DNA of 18,715 nucleotides, taken from JBMNQI01 sp050944055. GTDB taxonomy: Bacteria; Bacillota; Clostridia; Oscillospirales; Oscillospiraceae. Numbering within the stretch: position 1 is the first letter of the stretch; each line of letters starts with the position of its first letter. Under the pieces are notes generated by a model that was not told the origin of the DNA, did no database searches, and worked only from the letters and a program-made list of their open reading frames with translations. Positions 16,074 to 18,715 of the stretch are shown here, in pieces. The translations under genes were made by a program, and so were the position numbers. The DNA is taken from assembly GCA_050944055.1 (NCBI GenBank), contig JBMNQI010000046.1, forward strand, positions 1 to 18,715, given 5' to 3'.

Positions 16074-16124
16074 CCCCCGGAATAAAGACGCCAAATAAGG
16101 CAAAAACTCATGATTGAACGGGGG
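16074..16124 (+). promoter_or_regulatory. Possible ribosome-binding-site-masking stem before the DUF421 gene
   Basis: CCCCCG (16074-16079) is complementary to CGGGGG (16119-16124), which is the only ribosome-binding-like element before the TTG start at 16134. Pairing would hide it. No clear + strand promoter was found in this spacer, so it is unknown whether both arms are on the transcript. Confidence 0.3.
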
Positions 16125-16133
16125 CATTGAAAA

Positions 16134-16823
16134 TTGGCAATTGTATTTGTAAGAGTCATAGTGCTTTATCTGCTGATAATAATAGCAATGCGTGTCCTTG
16201 GAAAGCGCCAGATTGGCCAACTGGAACCGGGAGAGCTGGTACTTGCACTTATTATAGCCGATATTGCGGCGGTCCCGATGCAGGATATGGGCATTCCCCT
16301 TTTGTTTGGCATCCTGCCAATTATCATACTCGTTTCCGTTTCTTTGCTTATTTCCGGCTTAAGCGTTAAGAACATCCGCTTCCGGACCTTCGTAAGCGGA
16401 AAATCAAGCATAGTCATAGAGCGCGGAGAAATCGTGCAGTCCGAAATGAAAAAAAACCGCATCACCGTCGACGAGCTGTTTGAGGAGCTTCGTCTTCAGG
16501 GCGTATTGGATATTTCGCAGGTCAAATACGGCATTCTTGAAACAAACGGGCGAATGTCCGTAATTCTTTGGCCGTCAGAAAAACCGCCCTCGGCGGCCAT
16601 GATGAACATGGAGGCCAAAGGCGGCGATCTGCAGACAATTATTATTAATGCCGGAAGAGTTCTTGATAAAAACCTTCAATTAATCGGCCGGAGCCGGAGC
16701 TGGCTTGAAAACGAGCTTAAGTCGCGCAAGATAGCTTCGCCTGACGAGGTTTATCTTATGACCCTCGACACGGGCGGGCGTGTTTATATATCAATGCGGC
16801 AGCCTCTGATAAATAAAAAATAA
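16134..16823 (+). CDS. DUF421 (YetF-type) membrane protein
   Basis: Function not established. The 229 residues show three N-terminal membrane segments (about 4-22, 36-52, 54-77) and the family motif MRVLGKRQIGQLEPGELV between the first two, then a cytoplasmic or external domain containing FVSGKSSIVIERGEI, KNRITVDELFEELRLQG and KYGILETNG, as in DUF421 proteins. Relatives occur in Bacillus (YetF, YdfS, YrbG) and beside spore-membrane spoVA genes in some mobile spore-resistance operons. TTG at 16134 is the only reasonable start, since a stop lies two codons upstream and the next ATG is inside the first membrane helix. It is cotranscribed with the DUF4363 gene 13 bases downstream. A link to spore or envelope properties is inference from the family. 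Confidence 0.88.
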   Translation: MAIVFVRVIVLYLLIIIAMRVLGKRQIGQLEPGELVLALIIADIAAVPMQDMGIPLLFGILPIIILVSVSLLISGLSVKNIRFRTFVSGKSSIVIERGEIVQSEMKKNRITVDELFEELRLQGVLDISQVKYGILETNGRMSVILWPSEKPPSAAMMNMEAKGGDLQTIIINAGRVLDKNLQLIGRSRSWLENELKSRKIASPDEVYLMTLDTGGRVYISMRQPLINKK

Positions 16824-16836
16824 GAGTGAAGTTAAT

Positions 16837-17217
16837 ATGAAAGTTATAATAATATCTCTTGCCGTTTTGATACTATCTATGTTTCTCTGTATTGCAAACA
16901 TGTTCGTTATTAACAGAAAAACAGAAGTAATGCTGTCCCTGGTTAACGAAAGCCTCGCCAGCGTACGCGAAGGCGACTTAAAAACAGGCCGTGAAAAGCT
17001 TGCCGAAGCCCAAATCCTCTGGGAACGCGACAAAACCTATTTCTGCTGCGTACTGCGCCATTCCGAGACGGACGAGATATACACTCAGTTCCAAACTGCC
17101 ATGGGAAGCCTTGATTCAGGGGACAAAGAAGACTTCAGCTCTCAATGCTCAATGCTGATCTCGCATATTGAGCTGATACAGGAGACTGAGGCCCTCACCT
17201 TCGGCAATATAATGTAA
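16837..17217 (+). CDS. DUF4363 protein, membrane-anchored
   Basis: Function unknown. The 126-residue protein has one N-terminal membrane segment (about 3-24) with no signal cleavage site, then a mainly helical soluble domain. The W-x-(many)-F-CC-VLRHSETDEIY stretch and the terminal ETEALTFGNIM fit the DUF4363 pattern. DUF4363 genes are repeatedly found directly after DUF421 genes in Clostridia, as here, with a 13-base gap, so the two products probably act together at the membrane. The ribosome binding site is weak (AGTGAAG). Transcription probably continues to the hairpin terminator about 200 bases downstream. Confidence 0.8.
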   Translation: MKVIIISLAVLILSMFLCIANMFVINRKTEVMLSLVNESLASVREGDLKTGREKLAEAQILWERDKTYFCCVLRHSETDEIYTQFQTAMGSLDSGDKEDFSSQCSMLISHIELIQETEALTFGNIM

Positions 17218-17418
17218 ATAATCTGCCGCTTCTCTTTTTCTATTCGCTCTTGTTCGAGTATATTTCGCGCCACGTATTGGAATTTATCCTTTGCGCTATC
17301 ATAGAGGATGCACCTTGCATTTTCCGGCAGTGTCGCACCGGTTTCTAATGGATTCCGGGTGTATACACATAGTCCCGCCCACATCCTCTCATACCCATCA
17401 ATTCCCTTAAGAAATGAT
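17218..17418. other. Gene-free spacer downstream of the DUF4363 gene
   Basis: No gene can be supported. The - strand is open from a stop at 17490-17492 to 17142 and includes an ATG at 17384 with plausible-looking codons, but it has no spaced ribosome binding site, runs into the DUF4363 gene and crosses the terminator hairpin. The + strand frames look random. Confidence 0.4.
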
Positions 17419-17460
17419 AAACCTGAGAAAACACGTAAATCGTGCAGTCTCAGGTTTTTT
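17419..17460. terminator. Strong two-level hairpin terminator, probably bidirectional
   Basis: AAACCTGAGA (17419-17428) pairs with TCTCAGGTTT (17448-17457) and, inside it, CACG (17432-17435) pairs with CGTG (17441-17444). A run of six T follows on the + strand (17455-17460). On the - strand the hairpin is followed by ATCATTTCTT. It suits the end of the DUF421-DUF4363 operon and of the convergent nrdR, whose stop is about 100 bases away. Confidence 0.85.
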
Positions 17461-17556
17461 CGTACAGCATGTGTTAAATTCGGGAGACGTCATGTTACAG
17501 AGCCATACCTGCTGAAGTTCAATGCACTGGTCAACTAATCTATATTGGCATATTAA

Positions 17557-18012
17557 TTACTTATCCTCAAGCAGCTTTGAAAGCTCCGACATGAATGTGT
17601 CCAGGTCCTTAAAATGCCTGTAAACGGAGGCAAAGCGCACATAGGCCACCTCGTCGACCTCGCGGAGCTTCTCCATAACGAGCTCGCCTATTCTGGAGCT
17701 GGAAACCTCCCGTTCCATCGAATTCTGAAGCGTCAGCTCTATCTCAGACGCCATACGCTCAAGCTCGGCCATGGGTACCTGTCGCTTCTCGCACGCCCGC
17801 ATCATCCCGCCCAGTATCTTTCCCTTGTCAAAGCTCTGGCGGGTTCCGTCCTTTTTGATAACAATCAGAGGCAGGCTCTCCATTGTCTCATAAGTCGTAA
17901 AGCGCTTCTGGCAGTTTAAACATTCGCGCCTTCGCCTTATACTGGAGCCGTCTTCCGAAGGCCTGGAATCAACAACCTTACTTTCAAGGCATCTGCAATA
18001 CGGGCATTTCAT
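17557..18012 (-). CDS. nrdR: Transcriptional repressor NrdR
   Basis: Represses ribonucleotide reductase genes in response to ATP/dATP. The 151 residues start MKCPYC with a zinc ribbon of C3, C6, C31 and C34, including the DNA-contacting VVDSRPSEDGSSIRRRREC stretch and RFTTYE, then an ATP-cone domain (about 46-136) containing VIKKDGTRQSFDKGKI and VAYVRFASVYRHF. The ATG at 18012 is chosen because every family member begins at this point and GGAGG lies 8 bases upstream; an in-frame TTG start 33 bases earlier would add 11 unrelated residues. No ribonucleotide reductase gene is in the window. A candidate NrdR box over its promoter suggests self-repression. Confidence 0.97.
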   Translation of the reverse strand: MKCPYCRCLESKVVDSRPSEDGSSIRRRRECLNCQKRFTTYETMESLPLIVIKKDGTRQSFDKGKILGGMMRACEKRQVPMAELERMASEIELTLQNSMEREVSSSRIGELVMEKLREVDEVAYVRFASVYRHFKDLDTFMSELSKLLEDK

Positions 18013-18089
18013 TACCTGCGCCTCCCCTGCTCCCGGGAATAACAATCCTTATATGAAATATATTGATGAGTTATCCCGAATTTAAAACA

Positions 18090-18118
18090 ATAATAGCACA
18101 GGATAAATAAAAACACAA
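18090..18118 (-). promoter_or_regulatory. Promoter for nrdR with extended -10
   Basis: On the - strand: TTGTGT (18113-18118), 17 bases, TATTAT (18090-18095) preceded by TGC. It begins 10 bases after the stop of the upstream small gene. Predicted leader is about 70 bases. Confidence 0.65.
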
Positions 18119-18128
18119 TATCTGGTAT
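18113..18128. promoter_or_regulatory. Candidate NrdR box overlapping the nrdR -35
   Basis: ACACAATATCTGGTAT matches 13 of 16 positions of the palindrome ACACAATATATTGTGT, an instance of the published NrdR-box consensus as I recall it. It covers the -35 hexamer. A weaker copy with the intact core AATATATTG lies at 18053-18068 in the leader. Confidence 0.45.
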
Positions 18129-18409
18129 TAAATTGCGTCAATAATAACATCAAGAAGTGTTGTCGGCGTAACAGTCATATTCGCTAACAGCTCCTGGAGG
18201 TGCAGAGCGAAAGCAATATCCGTTGTGACATCGTCAACACATTTTACCGTCTTTTCCCCATCACACCGTGCTTCAACCCGTATGCCGAGCGACTCCCCAA
18301 CCTCACGCCTTCCGGAACGGAGCGGTTTTGCGAAAACGCAGTAGCGCAGAAATATTACCTTACCTTCTTCAGTTACCGCCTTCGTTTTTCTTTCGCTGAT
18401 GGTTCTAAT
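18128..18409 (-). CDS. Small protein resembling DUF6514, with apparent ATT start codon
   Basis: Function unknown. A 93-codon frame runs on the - strand from ATT at 18409 to TAA at 18128. The product has a charged N-terminus (MRTISERKTKAVTEEG, initiator taken as Met), a central YxVF / LGIRVEA beta-like part, and a C-terminal helix ending in NMTVTPTTLLDVIIDAI, which resembles the conserved end of the small Firmicutes family DUF6514. A perfect AGGAGG (18418-18423) stands 8 bases before the ATT. The frame is closed by TAG six codons upstream, no ATG, GTG or TTG occurs in the conserved N-terminal half, and the first Met is at residue 78. Family assignment is from memory of the motif; the ATT start is inferred from ribosome binding site spacing. 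It is directly upstream of the nrdR promoter. Confidence 0.65.
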   Translation of the reverse strand: MRTISERKTKAVTEEGKVIFLRYCVFAKPLRSGRREVGESLGIRVEARCDGEKTVKCVDDVTTDIAFALHLQELLANMTVTPTTLLDVIIDAI

Positions 18410-18417
18410 CTTTGTCG

Positions 18418-18423
18418 CCTCCT
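18418..18423 (-). promoter_or_regulatory. Ribosome binding site defining the ATT start
   Basis: AGGAGG on the - strand, fully complementary to the 16S rRNA tail, with an 8-base spacer to ATT at 18407-18409. Other codons in that frame near optimal spacing (ACA, AAG) are not plausible starts. Confidence 0.65.
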
Positions 18424-18489
18424 AAAAAATAGTTGTAATTGTAATAATATACAATTTTATCAAAATATCCAGTATTATTTATCAGAAGT

Positions 18490-18496
18490 TTCGACA
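18490..18496 (-). promoter_or_regulatory. Spo0A-box-like heptamer (proximal)
   Basis: TGTCGAA on the - strand, identical to the Spo0A core box, about 80 bases upstream of the ATT-start gene and in the same orientation. Confidence 0.4.
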
Positions 18497-18552
18497 TAGA
18501 AAATGGAAAAATACTAAGTATTGTCCAGTTTGTTACAATAATTACTGTATTT

Positions 18553-18559
18553 TGTCGAA
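18553..18559 (+). promoter_or_regulatory. Spo0A-box-like heptamer (distal)
   Basis: TGTCGAA on the + strand within TTTGTCGAA (18551-18559), inverted relative to the box at 18490-18496 and 56 bases from it, in AT-rich DNA without genes (18410-18646). Confidence 0.4.
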
Positions 18560-18646
18560 CCATGACGATATTTTTATTCTATTTTCTGTTTAGAATCTAT
18601 GTTTTTACAGTAAAACTGCCTGTTGAAAATAGACAAAGCGTCGATC

Positions 18647-18715
18647 TGTGGGCGGCGTAATTAAGATTTGGCGGCGTATCTGCAGGCGGCGGAATTAGGC
18701 TTTGGCGGCTTATCC
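18647..18715. mobile_element. GGCGGC repeat array, probable end of an insertion sequence (possibly IS21-like), truncated by window edge
   Basis: GGCGGC occurs at 18651, 18670, 18685 and 18704, that is with spacings of 19, 15 and 19 bases. This makes a 34-bp unit (18651-18684) and a second diverged, incomplete copy (18685-18715) that share GGCGGCG-AATTA-TTTGGCGGC-TAT. The array begins TGTGGGCGGC at 18647 after AT-rich DNA, an abrupt change in composition. IS21-family ends start with TG and carry several short repeated transposase-binding sites, which this resembles. No transposase is visible because the window stops here. Confidence 0.4.

Noticed and set aside
15964..16133. PyrR-type attenuator before carA.
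   Set aside because: The predicted leader is about 30 bases with no terminator/antiterminator pair.
17142..17491. Long open frame on the - strand, with an ATG at 17384 and a stretch reading LRLHDLR that faintly recalls a tyrosine recombinase motif.
   Set aside because: It has no spaced ribosome binding site, overlaps the DUF4363 coding sequence, and the HDLR-like part falls exactly within the terminator hairpin, so the resemblance is probably chance.
18200..18499. 99-codon open frame on the + strand starting near the end of the window's last gene.
   Set aside because: It is the antisense of the ATT-start gene and continues into AT-rich non-coding DNA; it has no ribosome binding site matched to a credible start and an unlikely composition.

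Overview
The window reads as a chromosomal segment of a low-to-moderate-GC Firmicute of the class Clostridia, very probably a spore former. The evidence is gene content and style: a cysteine desulfurase / IscU / MnmA / Rrf2-type IscR cluster, a DUF421-DUF4363 pair, a gene resembling the small Firmicutes family DUF6514, strong AGGAGG-type ribosome binding sites, TTG starts, sigma-A promoters of Gram-positive form and two Spo0A-box-like sites. No species can be named from the sequence alone. Most of the window is core metabolism, with the end of a probable mobile element at the right edge.

Positions 1-3290 (+ strand): an iron-sulfur and sulfur-trafficking operon. It holds the 3' end of a cysteine desulfurase (nifS/iscS type), the IscU scaffold, quinolinate synthase NadA (a 4Fe-4S enzyme) and the tRNA 2-thiouridylase MnmA, which needs sulfur from the desulfurase. 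An IscR-like Fe-S sensing repressor follows with its own promoter and a terminator. Supplier, scaffold, two consumers and a sensor therefore lie side by side.

Positions 3291-8400 (+ strand): a lipoprotein solute-binding protein of the oligopeptide/nickel family with its own promoter, a structured leader and a terminator but no permease or ATPase genes nearby. A two-gene potassium uptake operon, trkA-trkH, follows behind an extended -10 promoter.

Positions 8400-16030 (- strand): a MATE-family multidrug efflux gene and a carA-carB-guaA operon (carbamoyl phosphate synthase and GMP synthase, both glutamine amidotransferases). Between guaA and the MATE gene is a compact control region: a near-consensus promoter inside two concentric inverted repeats, followed at once by a 16-codon leader ORF with a good ribosome binding site.

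Positions 16130-17460 (+ strand): DUF421 (YetF-type) membrane protein plus DUF4363 protein, a recurrent clostridial pair, ended by a strong two-level hairpin terminator that probably also serves the convergent nrdR.

Positions 17557-18715: nrdR (repressor of ribonucleotide reductase genes) on the - strand with a candidate NrdR box on its promoter. Upstream of it is a 93-codon gene that appears to start with ATT behind a perfect AGGAGG; standard ATG/GTG/TTG gene calling would miss it. Its upstream region carries two inverted Spo0A-box-like heptamers. The last 69 bases contain a 34-bp-period GGCGGC repeat that looks like the end of an insertion sequence, possibly IS21-like.
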